Positions 1-8,777 of a DNA stretch of 64,000 nt are shown piece by piece. The DNA lies in contig JAEUVD010000028.1 of the NCBI GenBank assembly GCA_016787065.1, positions 1 to 64,000 on the forward strand, in the 5' to 3' direction. Below the pieces are notes generated by a model. The model was not told the origin of the DNA. It searched no databases and saw only the letters and a list, made by a program, of their open reading frames with translations. Position 1 is the stretch's first letter. Each line of letters opens with the position of its first letter. Position numbers and translations under genes: made by a program. The stretch comes from Chitinophagaceae bacterium. GTDB taxonomy: Bacteria > Bacteroidota > Bacteroidia > Chitinophagales > Chitinophagaceae.

Positions 1-2
1 CA

Positions 3-383
3 ACAAAATCAATTTCCAAAAGCGATTCCTTTTCAGCATAACTGCTTGCACTACTATATTTCAAATGCCAATCTTCTAGAACGAATCCTGAAGTAACTGA
101 ATTACGATGTATGTGATTTGGTTTTTGATAGCTCACGATACATGGATTTTAAACTGAACCTGCACACGCCCTCGCTAGCGCGCGCCTGTGGCGCGTGCAG
201 GTTCTGCTCGACTAAACAAAATCAATTTCCAAAAGCGATTCCTTTTCAGCATAACTGCTCGCACTACTATATTTCAAATGCCAATCTTCTAGAACGAATC
301 CTGAAGTAACTGAATTACGATGTATGTGATTTGGTTTTTGATAGCTCACGATACATGGATTTTAAACGGAACCTGCACACGCC
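3..383. repeat. 213-bp tandem duplication (two copies)
   Basis: Bases 3-170 recur at 216-383 with an exact offset of 213 and only a few substitutions (for example ctgaacc versus cggaacc near the right end). Each copy ends in a GC-rich palindromic tail that differs between the copies. Short open frames inside it (118-309 and 331-561) start with the same residues because of the duplication and look non-coding. The window starts inside the array, so more copies may lie to the left. Confidence 0.9.
156..204. repeat. GC-rich inverted repeat in duplication copy 1
   Basis: gaacctgcacacgcc (156-170) pairs with ggcgcgtgcaggttc (190-204), 14 of 15 bases, around a 19-base loop. Copy 2 has a shorter variant: gcacacgcc (375-383) against ggcgtgcgc (387-395). 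In an AT-rich intergenic region this suggests a palindromic interspersed repeat or a structured RNA end; no T-run makes it a clear terminator. Confidence 0.7.
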
Positions 384-419
384 ACAGGCGTGCGCTAGCT
401 GTGCTAAAACTAAGTCCGC

Positions 420-548
420 ACAAACCATAATTCTGAGTAAAATTAAATCTTATTTAATCATAACAGTCTTAAGAAATCCTTGTACTAAAACAAGGTTCCA
501 ACAAACCATAATTCCGAGTAAAAATATATCTTATAGAATCATAACAAT
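420..548. repeat. Diverged direct repeat pair, about 48 bp
   Basis: The segment at 420-466 (acaaaccataattctgagt at its start) recurs at 499-548 with about 80 percent identity by eye. Both end in a run close to aatcataacaatccgcg. It lies immediately downstream of the acyltransferase gene and has no convincing ORF. Confidence 0.65.
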
Positions 549-623
549 CCGCGTCCTTTAAGTTTCTCTAACCACTCTTCACTGCCTAAGTTGGAAAACA
601 AAAACACAGTTTAGCACAACCTA

Positions 624-1505
624 TTACGCTCCTTTCTCTTCTTCCCAAAACGGAAAATAGTTATGCCATTGCAACGGATATTTTTTAATCATGATACCCA
701 TCCAGGTTGTATAATCATGTAAAACAGCAGGAATATCTGCACGCCCCTTTAAATAAGTTCGTGGTCGGGAACACGATAATGCGAAGTGCTTTAAACCCTG
801 CTTTACCGAACCCACAAAAACAACAGGAACTTTGAATGTAGTAGCCAAAACAAAAGGACCTAATGGAAATTTTGCGTTTGAGCCTAACAAAGGGGCCTCT
901 ATTGTTTTATTGCCCTCTACATAACGATCCGCATGAATACACACAAACTCCTTCCGTTGCAGTGCTTCATTGATTTCATAAATATGTGAAATATCTTCCT
1001 TTATTTCAATCACATGAAAACTCTTCCGTGTTACCTGATTCATGTGTTCTTTAATCTTCTTATGTTCACCCTCATACATAACAATGTTGATAGGCGTTTG
1101 AATGCGTTGTAGCAACTGTCCGGCCGACTCCCAATTTCCTATATGGGCACTCACCAGTAAGGCACCCTTACCTTCTGCCGCAAGTTGATGTAAATAGGTT
1201 TCATTATGAAACGACATGGTAAATGGTGAGGGCATGCCACTCATCGTTACTACTTTATCGATAATGGAACGACCGAGATAATTGAAGTTTTCATAAATAG
1301 CCCATTTCGATTTTAACCACGACCAACCTAAACGTTGTCTGAAATAATAACTTAACGATTTTCCCGCTTGTCCGGGAACAAAAAAATAATACAAGGTAAC
1401 CAATCGCAAGAGGGCGTAAGCAGGAAATACTCCGGCTGTTTTAATAAGTACAGTGAAAATATGATAACCGAGTTTGTTGCCCCTGGACTTTCCCCAACTT
1501 GGCAT
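624..1505 (-). CDS. Lysophospholipid acyltransferase family protein (LpxL/HtrB type)
   Basis: This 293-residue protein has the features of the LpxL/HtrB acyltransferase family, which moves an acyl chain from acyl-ACP to a lipid at the inner membrane. A hydrophobic segment at about residues 15-45 fits an N-terminal anchor, and the HX4E catalytic motif is His121-Glu126 (HIGNWE). Its ATG overlaps the stop codon of the acyl carrier protein gene (TAATG), so the two are translationally coupled. It is the last gene of a ketosynthase-ACP-acyltransferase operon. Such trios occur in Bacteroidota aryl-polyene/flexirubin-type clusters, but the other genes of those clusters are not seen here, so the lipid product is unknown. 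A plain lipid A late acyltransferase is the main alternative. Confidence 0.85.
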   Translation of the reverse strand: MPSWGKSRGNKLGYHIFTVLIKTAGVFPAYALLRLVTLYYFFVPGQAGKSLSYYFRQRLGWSWLKSKWAIYENFNYLGRSIIDKVVTMSGMPSPFTMSFHNETYLHQLAAEGKGALLVSAHIGNWESAGQLLQRIQTPINIVMYEGEHKKIKEHMNQVTRKSFHVIEIKEDISHIYEINEALQRKEFVCIHADRYVEGNKTIEAPLLGSNAKFPLGPFVLATTFKVPVVFVGSVKQGLKHFALSCSRPRTYLKGRADIPAVLHDYTTWMGIMIKKYPLQWHNYFPFWEEEKGA

Positions 1506-1762
1506 TACGCTACTGCTTTTTGAGAAACTTTTTGTTCAACGTAATTGTAGAAATCTTCTATCGTAACCATCGTTTGAAAATCTTCCGGCTTTACTTTAAA
1601 ACCAAAATGACTTTCTATACTCACCACAAGATCAACGTAATCCAGACTGTCTAAATCAAGCGTATCTTTTAAGTTAGCTGAAGGTTGAATAGATGATTCA
1701 TCAACCTCAAAATCTTCAATCAAAAACTCATTAATCGTAGTAATAATTTGGTGCTTTTCCAT
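1505..1762 (-). CDS. Acyl carrier protein
   Basis: An 85-residue acidic helical protein with the phosphopantetheine attachment motif DSLD, Ser39. Length and the following segment (YVDLVVSIESHFG) match the ACP family. It sits 5 bases after the ketosynthase gene and overlaps the acyltransferase gene by one base, so it most likely carries the acyl chain that the ketosynthase extends and the acyltransferase transfers. It is more likely a specialised carrier than the housekeeping AcpP, because no fabD or fabG is nearby. That assignment is inferred from context. Confidence 0.92.
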   Translation of the reverse strand: MEKHQIITTINEFLIEDFEVDESSIQPSANLKDTLDLDSLDYVDLVVSIESHFGFKVKPEDFQTMVTIEDFYNYVEQKVSQKAVA

Positions 1763-1767
1763 ACGTA

Positions 1768-2994
1768 TTATTCTTTCCAGTCTCGTATTATCAACGAAGA
1801 ATTAGTGCCTCCGAAGCCAAACGAATTCGACAAATATAGGCTAAAATCCCTATTGAGTGTTTTCTGAACGATGTTCAAGTGCTGACTGTCTTCGTCGGGT
1901 TCTTCAAAATTAAGGTTAGGTGCTATAAAGCCGTTCTTCATCATGAGGGTTGAATAGACTACTTCACTCGCTCCGGCCATCCAACACTCGTGGCCAGTCA
2001 TACCTTTTGTTGAGCTTACAAAGGGCATGTCTTTACCGAATACTTCATAGATTGCCTTCGCCTCACTGGCATCACCGGCCGGTGTGGAGGTTGCGTGGGC
2101 ATTGAGGTATTCTATTTCGCCGGGTTCAACGTTGGCATCACGTAACGCCATACGTAGAGAACGTGCCGGCCCATCTACACTAGGGTTTGAAATATGAGCA
2201 CCATTACTCGAAAAACCATAACCTATCACTTCCGCTAATATAGTGGCGCCACGTTGTTGCGCATTTTCTAAACTCTCAATAATAACGGTAGCACCACCAC
2301 CACTAGGCACCAAACCATCGCGATGTTTGTCGAAAGGGCGTGATGCTTTTTGTGGTTCACTTTCCCGAATGGAGAAGGCTCCCAAGGCATCAAAATTGGG
2401 CATGGAATAGAGGTTGGTTTCTTGTCCGCCACCACAAATGATCATATCCTGTAACCCATTCTTAATAAACATATAGCCAAGGCCAATGCTATGCGAGCCG
2501 CTGGCACAGGCCGCACTCAGCGTTAGGTTAATACCTTTCAACTTAAAAATGGTAGAAAGGTTCATATTAATGGTTGAATTCAACACCTGAAATACAGAAG
2601 CAGAACCAACCAATACGGTATCTTTTTTCTCTCTGATTTTATCTATGCCATCGATAACCGCTTGGGCACAGGTATCGTTACCGAAAATAATACCCACTTC
2701 ATGATCTTCAAAGTAGTGCTCATCCACTCCGGCTTGTTGCATGGCTTCAATAGTTGAAACATAGGCATATTCAGCATGTTCAGGCATATTAATACGGGCT
2801 CGCCGGTCGAGAATACCTTTCAAATTCGGGCGTTCTACAAAACCCGATAGGCCACTACGATAGCCAAATTCTTTTCGTTCGGGTAGAAAAACAATACCAC
2901 TTTTTCCGGCCTTTAAGGAGGCTGTAACTTCTTCTTTGTTCTTACCAATACAAGAATAAATACCCATACCGGTTATCACCACGCGTTTGTTCAT
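1768..2994 (-). CDS. Beta-ketoacyl-ACP synthase (FabF-like)
   Basis: A 408-residue thiolase-fold condensing enzyme. The nucleophile is the Cys in AACASGSHSIG (about residue 163). The two catalytic histidines are in NAHATSTPAGD (about 299) and TGHECWMAGA (about 334). A Gly-rich FGGTNSSLI motif closes the protein, as in FabF. It catalyses decarboxylative condensation of malonyl-ACP with an acyl-ACP. I chose the ATG at 2994 rather than the in-frame TTG six bases upstream because MNKRVVITGMG matches the usual family start. It is the first gene of the operon with the ACP and acyltransferase. The glycines and Ser after the Cys differ slightly from housekeeping FabF, which suits a specialised lipid or pigment pathway. 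Confidence 0.9.
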   Translation of the reverse strand: MNKRVVITGMGIYSCIGKNKEEVTASLKAGKSGIVFLPERKEFGYRSGLSGFVERPNLKGILDRRARINMPEHAEYAYVSTIEAMQQAGVDEHYFEDHEVGIIFGNDTCAQAVIDGIDKIREKKDTVLVGSASVFQVLNSTINMNLSTIFKLKGINLTLSAACASGSHSIGLGYMFIKNGLQDMIICGGGQETNLYSMPNFDALGAFSIRESEPQKASRPFDKHRDGLVPSGGGATVIIESLENAQQRGATILAEVIGYGFSSNGAHISNPSVDGPARSLRMALRDANVEPGEIEYLNAHATSTPAGDASEAKAIYEVFGKDMPFVSSTKGMTGHECWMAGASEVVYSTLMMKNGFIAPNLNFEEPDEDSQHLNIVQKTLNRDFSLYLSNSFGFGGTNSSLIIRDWKE

Positions 2995-3027
2995 GTTCAA
3001 GAATAATCGGGATTAAAGATAATGTTC

Positions 3028-3063
3028 TCAAAAAAAATTCCCGGAAATAACTTCCGGGAATTT
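3028..3063 (-). terminator. Rho-independent terminator of the DUF1573 gene
   Basis: A perfect 12-bp stem, aaattcccggaa (3035-3046) with ttccgggaattt (3052-3063), and a 5-base loop. On the minus strand it is followed by a T-run. It separates the DUF1573 gene from the ketosynthase operon, so that operon needs its own promoter in about 35 bp. Confidence 0.85.
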
Positions 3064-3084
3064 CAGTTGAAAATAAATTTTTGT

Positions 3085-3657
3085 TTAGTGGTTATGTCCA
3101 GCGTGATCGTCTTTTGGAGCTTCTTCAGTTCCATCAGCAGGCTTAGTAGCCGGTTCAGCTAAAACATTTCCTTTGATTTTTAAAACTTTAGTGGCAGTCT
3201 TTGCGTTTGAAGTAACCGTTACTGATTTCTCAAACGGACCAACACGGTCGGTTGCATATTTTACATAAATCACACCTGATTTACCAGGTTTGATAGCTTC
3301 TTTAGGCCAAGTAGGAACGGTACAACCGCAAGAACCCTGACAGTTAGTAATAATAAGTGGGCTCTTTCCTTTGTTTTTAAATTTGAATTCACGTTGACCG
3401 TCTGCAAAGTGAGGAATCGTACCGTAATCAATCGTTTCTGATTCGAATACGATATCCGGAGCGGTTTTATCATCTACAACAGGCACAGCCGCAGGAGTTG
3501 GCGTTGGTTGTGCATGACGATCTGGAGGAGGAGGAGCTGCTACATCACGTGCTGGTGTAGGTGCTGGAGGAGGAGGTGGTGGGGTGGTGGTGTTTTGAGC
3601 GAACGAAACAATACCGGTCATGGCAATTACTGCTACAGATAATAAAATCCTTTTCAT
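3085..3657 (-). CDS. DUF1573 domain secreted protein
   Basis: A 190-residue protein with a signal peptide (residues 1-20, ending SFAQ), a Pro/Ala-rich linker with a run of prolines (about 25-55), and a DUF1573 domain (about 65-165). DUF1573 is an Ig-like fold common in Bacteroidota and often near envelope genes. The pattern ITNCQGSCGCTVP carries three cysteines and is typical of the family. The tail is acidic and His-rich (DDHAGHNH), a possible metal-binding end. The gene is monocistronic between its own terminator and an AT-rich upstream region. Its role is unknown. Confidence 0.85.
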   Translation of the reverse strand: MKRILLSVAVIAMTGIVSFAQNTTTPPPPPPAPTPARDVAAPPPPDRHAQPTPTPAAVPVVDDKTAPDIVFESETIDYGTIPHFADGQREFKFKNKGKSPLIITNCQGSCGCTVPTWPKEAIKPGKSGVIYVKYATDRVGPFEKSVTVTSNAKTATKVLKIKGNVLAEPATKPADGTEEAPKDDHAGHNH

Positions 3658-3908
3658 TGTGTAATAATTTAAAATTTTTGGTCGTTATCGAGTATCAAAG
3701 CTAGTAATAAGTTTAAATTAGGCTAATCCTTTTTGTTAAAGAAAAGGTTAATGAGTTTCTTGTGATAAAATGCCGATCTGAAACACGAAACCAGGTTTTA
3801 GAAGGGAGGTACTCCCTTGAAGTACTTACCACCAACCCTAAAAACGACCTTGTTCATGAAAATTTGGAGTTGCTAAAAGGATAATGTTTTACCTAACTTG
3901 CGGGCTGT

Positions 3909-6662
3909 ATGTCAACATCAAAAGATATATATATTGCCGGAGCAAGGGTACATAATCTCAAGAACATTCATGTACATATACCGTATAACAAACTCATTGT
4001 AGTAACCGGAGTAAGCGGTTCAGGAAAATCATCGCTTACGATGGATACATTGTTTGCGGAAGGACAACGTCGTTATATTGAAAGCTTAAGTTCCTATGCC
4101 CGACAGTTTATGAAAAGTATGCAGAAACCGGATGTTGATAAAATTGATGGGTTATGTCCTGCTATTGCTATCGAACAAAAGGTTACTGCTCGCACACCTC
4201 GTTCCACCGTGGGTTCCATGACGGAAACGGTAGATTATCTCCGTTTGTTATTTGCTAAAATCGGTAAAACGTATTCACCAATTTCAGGAAGGGAAGTTGT
4301 AAAACATGAAGTGAGTGATGTGGTTCAATTCATTAAACAATTGAAGCAAGGAAGTAAAGTTCAGATACTAATTCCACTTCCACCGAATGCCGAAAAGAAC
4401 CTGCGATTTTATTTAGAAGATGCACTTCAAAAAGGATATACCCGATTGTATGCCCCAGAGAAACAAAAGATGATTTCCATCGAAGAATTTCTGGAAGATA
4501 GTAAACAGAAAATCGACTTCAAGAAAACCTATATCCTTATCGACCGCATTGTTACACGCGATTTTGAACAAGATGAATGGCATCGGATTGCAGATAGTAT
4601 TCAAACATCATTTGATGAAACGCAAGGCGATGTGTTTTTAGAAGTGGATGCCACCAAACTCGAACATTTCTGCAATCGATTTGAACTCGATGGCATGCGC
4701 TTCGAACTGCCAACACCAAATTTTTTCTCTTCCAATAACCCTTATGGCGCCTGTGAGGTTTGCGAAGGGTTGGGCACCATTTTAGGTATCGATCCATCGT
4801 TAGTTATTCCGAATAAAAATCTATCTGTTCATGAAGGCGCTGTTTCGTGCTGGAGCGGCGAAAAGATGTCGGAATGGAAAATGAAATTTATACGCGACCA
4901 TGCGAATACATTTCCAATTCATCAACCTATTTATAAACTTACACCAGATCAACTCAATACCTTATGGCATCATCGTTATGGTATTCATGCTTTCTTTAAA
5001 ATGGTGGAAGATAACCTGTATAAAATTCAGTATCGCGTATTGCTGGCACGCTATCGCGGACGAACTGCTTGTAGCAGTTGTGGCGGAAGTAGAATACGAA
5101 AGGATGCGCTCTATGTTAAGGTACATCAAACCGATATCGGCACCTTGTTGAATAAACCAATCGATGAGTTATATGATTGGGTGAAGTCGATTAAACTAAC
5201 TAAGCATGAACAAGATGTTTCTAAACGAATCATGCAGGAACTTCATGTTCGGTTACAAACTTTAATGGATGTGGGGCTGCATTATCTAACACTGAATAGA
5301 ACCGCCAATACCTTGAGTGGTGGTGAGAGTCAGCGTATACAACTTACTCGTGTTTTAGGTTCTAACCTTTCTGACAGTTTATACATTTTAGATGAACCAA
5401 GTATCGGATTGCATGCCCGTGATACCAATCGTTTGATTGAGGTGTTAAAACGGTTACGTGATTTAGGTAACACCGTAGTAATAGTTGAACACGATGATCA
5501 GATTATGCGCGCCGCCGATCATATTATTGATATTGGTCCGCTTGCATCGCACCTGGGTGGTGAGGTAGTGGCAGAAGGTTCGTATAAACAAATCATTAAG
5601 CATAAAACAAGTTTAACGGCGCAGTATTTAAGTGGCGCAAAAAAGGTGTCGGTGGATCACCCCATGCGTAAGCCTGTTCATAAAATTACCTTAGAGAACT
5701 GCTTACAACATAATTTAAAAAACATTCAAGTAAGTTTTCCGTTGAATATGTTTTGTGTGGTGAGTGGCGTGAGTGGATCGGGAAAAACAACGCTGATAAA
5801 GCATTTGTTATATCCTGCGCTTTTAAATGCTAAAGGCGATTTCTCCTTGAAGCCCGGAAATTTCGGTACACTTCGTGGTGATATAGCCATGATAGAATCG
5901 GTAGAAATGGTTGATCAAAATCCAATCGGAAAATCATCGCGATCGAATCCCATTACTTATATCAAAGCGTATGATGAAATTCGTTCGTTTTATGCAGCCT
6001 TGAAACTCGCAAAAATAAGAGGTTATACACCCGGGTTCTTTTCATTTAATGTAGATGGCGGACGATGCGATACTTGCAAAGGGGAAGGTGAAACTACCGT
6101 TGAGATGCAATTTTTGGCTGATGTGCATTTACTCTGTGAGGAGTGCAAAGGCAAACGCTTTAAAAGGGAAGTACTGGAGGTGACGTACAAGGAAAAATCT
6201 ATAGCCGATATACTCGACATGAGTGTTGATCAAGCTGTTGATTTCTTTCAAGAACATAAAAAAATTGTCGACAAAATTAAATTGTTGCAACAAGTTGGCT
6301 TGGGGTATATCAAACTCGGACAATCGGCGGATACCCTTAGTGGCGGCGAAGCACAACGTGTGAAACTGGCTTCTTTTCTTGATCGAAGTTATCATGGAAA
6401 AAAAATACTGTTCATTTTTGATGAGCCCACAACCGGGTTACATTTTCATGATATTCAGAAATTACTACAAAGCTTTCAAGCACTTATTGAAACAGGGCAT
6501 TCTATCATTGTCATCGAGCATAATCCGGATGTCATTCGTAATGCCGATTGGGTAATTGATATTGGTCCGGAAGGGGGCGATGGTGGTGGTGAACTCCTTT
6601 TTGAAGGCCGACCGGAAGACTTAAAGAAAAACAAACGAAGCTATACAGGAAGATTTCTTTAA
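3909..6662 (+). CDS. uvrA: Excinuclease ABC subunit A (UvrA family)
   Basis: UvrA is the damage-sensing ATPase of nucleotide excision repair and loads UvrB on DNA. This 917-residue protein has both ABC halves: Walker A GVSGSGKS at 34-41, signature LSGGESQR near 468 and Walker B LDEPS near 491, then Walker A GVSGSGKT near 620, signature LSGGEAQR near 809 and DEPTTG near 838. The C-terminal zinc finger is intact (CDTC near 720 and CEEC near 743). In the first zinc module only CEVC (about 281) is present; the preceding CxxC is replaced by a lone Cys in FCNRF. It may be one of two UvrA paralogues, since Bacteroidota often carry two. It is probably transcribed alone. Confidence 0.92.
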   Translation: MSTSKDIYIAGARVHNLKNIHVHIPYNKLIVVTGVSGSGKSSLTMDTLFAEGQRRYIESLSSYARQFMKSMQKPDVDKIDGLCPAIAIEQKVTARTPRSTVGSMTETVDYLRLLFAKIGKTYSPISGREVVKHEVSDVVQFIKQLKQGSKVQILIPLPPNAEKNLRFYLEDALQKGYTRLYAPEKQKMISIEEFLEDSKQKIDFKKTYILIDRIVTRDFEQDEWHRIADSIQTSFDETQGDVFLEVDATKLEHFCNRFELDGMRFELPTPNFFSSNNPYGACEVCEGLGTILGIDPSLVIPNKNLSVHEGAVSCWSGEKMSEWKMKFIRDHANTFPIHQPIYKLTPDQLNTLWHHRYGIHAFFKMVEDNLYKIQYRVLLARYRGRTACSSCGGSRIRKDALYVKVHQTDIGTLLNKPIDELYDWVKSIKLTKHEQDVSKRIMQELHVRLQTLMDVGLHYLTLNRTANTLSGGESQRIQLTRVLGSNLSDSLYILDEPSIGLHARDTNRLIEVLKRLRDLGNTVVIVEHDDQIMRAADHIIDIGPLASHLGGEVVAEGSYKQIIKHKTSLTAQYLSGAKKVSVDHPMRKPVHKITLENCLQHNLKNIQVSFPLNMFCVVSGVSGSGKTTLIKHLLYPALLNAKGDFSLKPGNFGTLRGDIAMIESVEMVDQNPIGKSSRSNPITYIKAYDEIRSFYAALKLAKIRGYTPGFFSFNVDGGRCDTCKGEGETTVEMQFLADVHLLCEECKGKRFKREVLEVTYKEKSIADILDMSVDQAVDFFQEHKKIVDKIKLLQQVGLGYIKLGQSADTLSGGEAQRVKLASFLDRSYHGKKILFIFDEPTTGLHFHDIQKLLQSFQALIETGHSIIVIEHNPDVIRNADWVIDIGPEGGDGGGELLFEGRPEDLKKNKRSYTGRFL

Positions 6663-6719
6663 GAAAAAAACTGTAGTAAATCTATGGATTGATTTTGCGA
6701 AAGGCATCGGGGCGAACTT

Positions 6720-7574
6720 ATGCAAAAAATTATGTTTCTACCCATCCTCTTCGTTATGGCTTGTACAGCTTCCGAGCCATCTCCTGTAGCCATCACCACA
6801 AATCCAACCAACGATAAATGGGTGATTCAGGAGGAAGGCAAAACCATTGAAACCAGATTCCCAACGCCGAAGGGATATGAACGTTTAGCTTCTTCGTATG
6901 CCACGTTTTTGCGACGTATTCCGTTGAAAGCTTCCGGTACATTAGTTCATTTATACGATGGCCAACTAAAATCGAATCAACATGCGCATGCTGCTATTTT
7001 AGATTATGATACTGGCAACAAAGATTTGCAACAGTGTGCGGATGCCGTCATGCGTATTCGTGCAGAGTATTTATTTGCGGAGAAAAAATTCGATCAAATT
7101 CATTTCAATTTTACCAATGGCTTTGTTGCGAAATACATTTACTGGATGCAGGGTAAACGACTGCAGTATCGTAACGGTTCGTTCCATTGGATCGCATCAA
7201 ACAACGTTGATTCCTCGCATGATAACTTGCGTTCCTACCTTGATTATGTTTACAATTTTGCCGGATCGCTTTCTCTTTCTAAGGAATTAGAAGCAGTATC
7301 TTCTTTGCAGGATATTCAGCCCGGAGATGTTTGGATACTCGGGGGCAGCCCTGGTCATGCCGTAACGGTTATGGATGTTGCTATAAACTCGAAAGGAGAA
7401 AAAATATACATGCTTTCGCAGGGCTATATGCCGGCTCAGGATATTCATATTTTGAAGAATGAAACAAATCCTCAGCTATCGCCTTGGTATGCTGTGAAGG
7501 AAATCGAAACGTATCTGTTAACACCTGAATACACCTTTCCCCGAAATAGTCTGAAGCGATTTAAATCGGAATAA
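6720..7574 (+). CDS. DUF4846 family lipoprotein
   Basis: A 284-residue protein with a short hydrophobic signal and a lipobox-like VMAC (Cys15), so a probable lipoprotein. The middle and C-terminal parts match the DUF4846 pattern, including PGDVWILGGSPGHAVTVMD (about residues 201-219) and a later LSPWYAV segment. The Gly-Ser-Pro-Gly-His motif resembles a conserved catalytic or binding loop in that family, but no reaction is established. It starts 57 bases after uvrA and precedes a small cytochrome-like lipoprotein and pdxJ on the same strand. Confidence 0.8.
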   Translation: MQKIMFLPILFVMACTASEPSPVAITTNPTNDKWVIQEEGKTIETRFPTPKGYERLASSYATFLRRIPLKASGTLVHLYDGQLKSNQHAHAAILDYDTGNKDLQQCADAVMRIRAEYLFAEKKFDQIHFNFTNGFVAKYIYWMQGKRLQYRNGSFHWIASNNVDSSHDNLRSYLDYVYNFAGSLSLSKELEAVSSLQDIQPGDVWILGGSPGHAVTVMDVAINSKGEKIYMLSQGYMPAQDIHILKNETNPQLSPWYAVKEIETYLLTPEYTFPRNSLKRFKSE

Positions 7575-7712
7575 TAAGTCGTAAATCTTTCTTACTAAAC
7601 AACTACGTGCTAAAACACAAGAAGTTGATTTGAAAAAAGGAAGTTCGAACAGGAATTAACCTAAATCAAACATATTCCGTTCTGATGCTTTCTATCTTTG
7701 AAAAAAAATGGA

Positions 7713-8039
7713 ATGAAGAAAGTTGCGGTAATGCTCTTGGGTATAACAGTCTTCAGTTTATATTCTTGTAGTAAAAAAGAACCGGTTGTTGAATTCACAA
7801 ACACCACCATGCGCACTTGGTTTGATACCTATTGCAAAAGCTGTCACCAAAGCGGAGGTAGTGCTTCGAAAGATTGGAAATACGATGCTGCCGATTTCAA
7901 TAACACAATAAAAAAATACATTGGTGATATAAAGAAGGAGGTTGCCGATAAGAAATCGATGCCTGAGGGTCAAACCTTATCCGCTTCAGAACTTCAAAAA
8001 TTTGTTGATTGGTATAACGCCGGATATCCTGTAAATTAA
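7713..8039 (+). CDS. Small c-type-cytochrome-like lipoprotein
   Basis: A 108-residue protein with a signal peptide and lipobox LYSC (Cys19), followed by one haem-attachment motif CKSCH (Cys41, Cys44, His45). A Met in KKSMPEG could be the distal haem ligand, as in many single-haem domains that look like planctomycete-type or cytochrome c domains. I chose the ATG at 7713 over the TTG at 7698 because it begins a typical signal peptide. The stop overlaps the pdxJ start (TAATG), so the two are translationally coupled despite unrelated roles. Electron-transfer function is inferred from the motif alone. Confidence 0.7.
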   Translation: MKKVAVMLLGITVFSLYSCSKKEPVVEFTNTTMRTWFDTYCKSCHQSGGSASKDWKYDAADFNNTIKKYIGDIKKEVADKKSMPEGQTLSASELQKFVDWYNAGYPVN

Positions 8040-8761
8040 TGACACACTTATCAGTTAATATAAATAAGCTCGCTACGCTTCGTAATGCAAGAGGGGGTAA
8101 CAATCCGGATATTCTTCAGGCAGCCATAAACATTCAACGTTTTGGTGCGGATGGCATTACGGTACATCCTCGTCCTGATCAACGACACATTACTTATGAC
8201 GATGTTCGTCTTCTTCGTCCGCTAATTTCTACTGAATTTAATATAGAAGGCAACCCGCGAGAAGCAGCCTTTGTTGAACTTGTATTGAAGGTTAAACCCG
8301 AACAGGTAACCCTTGTGCCCGATAGTGCCGGACAATTAACCTCCGATCATGGATGGGATACGATAGAACACAAAGCCTATTTACAACAGATTATTGCTTT
8401 GTTCAAACAAGCAGGTATTCGAACCTCTATTTTCATCGATCCGAAAGAAGAACTCATGGCTCATGCCAAAGAAACGGGAACCGATCGTATCGAATTATAT
8501 ACGGAAGCCTATGCACGATATTTTAACTCCGACAAAGAAGGGGCGGTGATTGCCTATGTGAAAGCTGCCGAGAAAGCAAAAAGCTTAGGACTTGGTATAA
8601 ATGCCGGACATGATTTAGACTTACAGAACCTTGCTTATTTTTCGCAGCAAATACCTTTTCTGGATGAAGTTTCGATTGGACACGCGCTTATTTGCGATGC
8701 CATTTATTTAGGATTAGAAAATACCGTTCAGCTTTATAAGCGCTGCTTGAATAGAAAATAA
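8039..8761 (+). CDS. pdxJ: Pyridoxine 5'-phosphate synthase
   Basis: PdxJ joins 3-amino-1-hydroxyacetone phosphate and 1-deoxyxylulose 5-phosphate to make pyridoxine 5'-phosphate, the last step of the DXP-dependent vitamin B6 pathway. The 240-residue length is normal. The N-terminus LSVNINKLATLRNARGG, the segment GADGITVHPRPDQRHI and the later GLGINAGHDL are family hallmarks of this TIM barrel. It overlaps the cytochrome-like gene by one base and converges on porQ with a 16-base gap. Confidence 0.95.
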   Translation: MTHLSVNINKLATLRNARGGNNPDILQAAINIQRFGADGITVHPRPDQRHITYDDVRLLRPLISTEFNIEGNPREAAFVELVLKVKPEQVTLVPDSAGQLTSDHGWDTIEHKAYLQQIIALFKQAGIRTSIFIDPKEELMAHAKETGTDRIELYTEAYARYFNSDKEGAVIAYVKAAEKAKSLGLGINAGHDLDLQNLAYFSQQIPFLDEVSIGHALICDAIYLGLENTVQLYKRCLNRK

Positions 8762-8777
8762 GTTTGAATGAAAGCGT

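Noticed and set aside
118..561. Two ORFs of 63 and 76 codons with the same opening residues
   Set aside because: They are products of the 213-bp tandem duplication and of repeats; composition is not coding-like and no promoter was seen.
3270..3473. ORF overlapping the DUF1573 gene in another frame
   Set aside because: Shadow of the DUF1573 coding sequence with no domain of its own.
3799..3815. gggag-gta-ctccc hairpin before uvrA
   Set aside because: Short stem without a T-run; not enough to call a terminator or operator.
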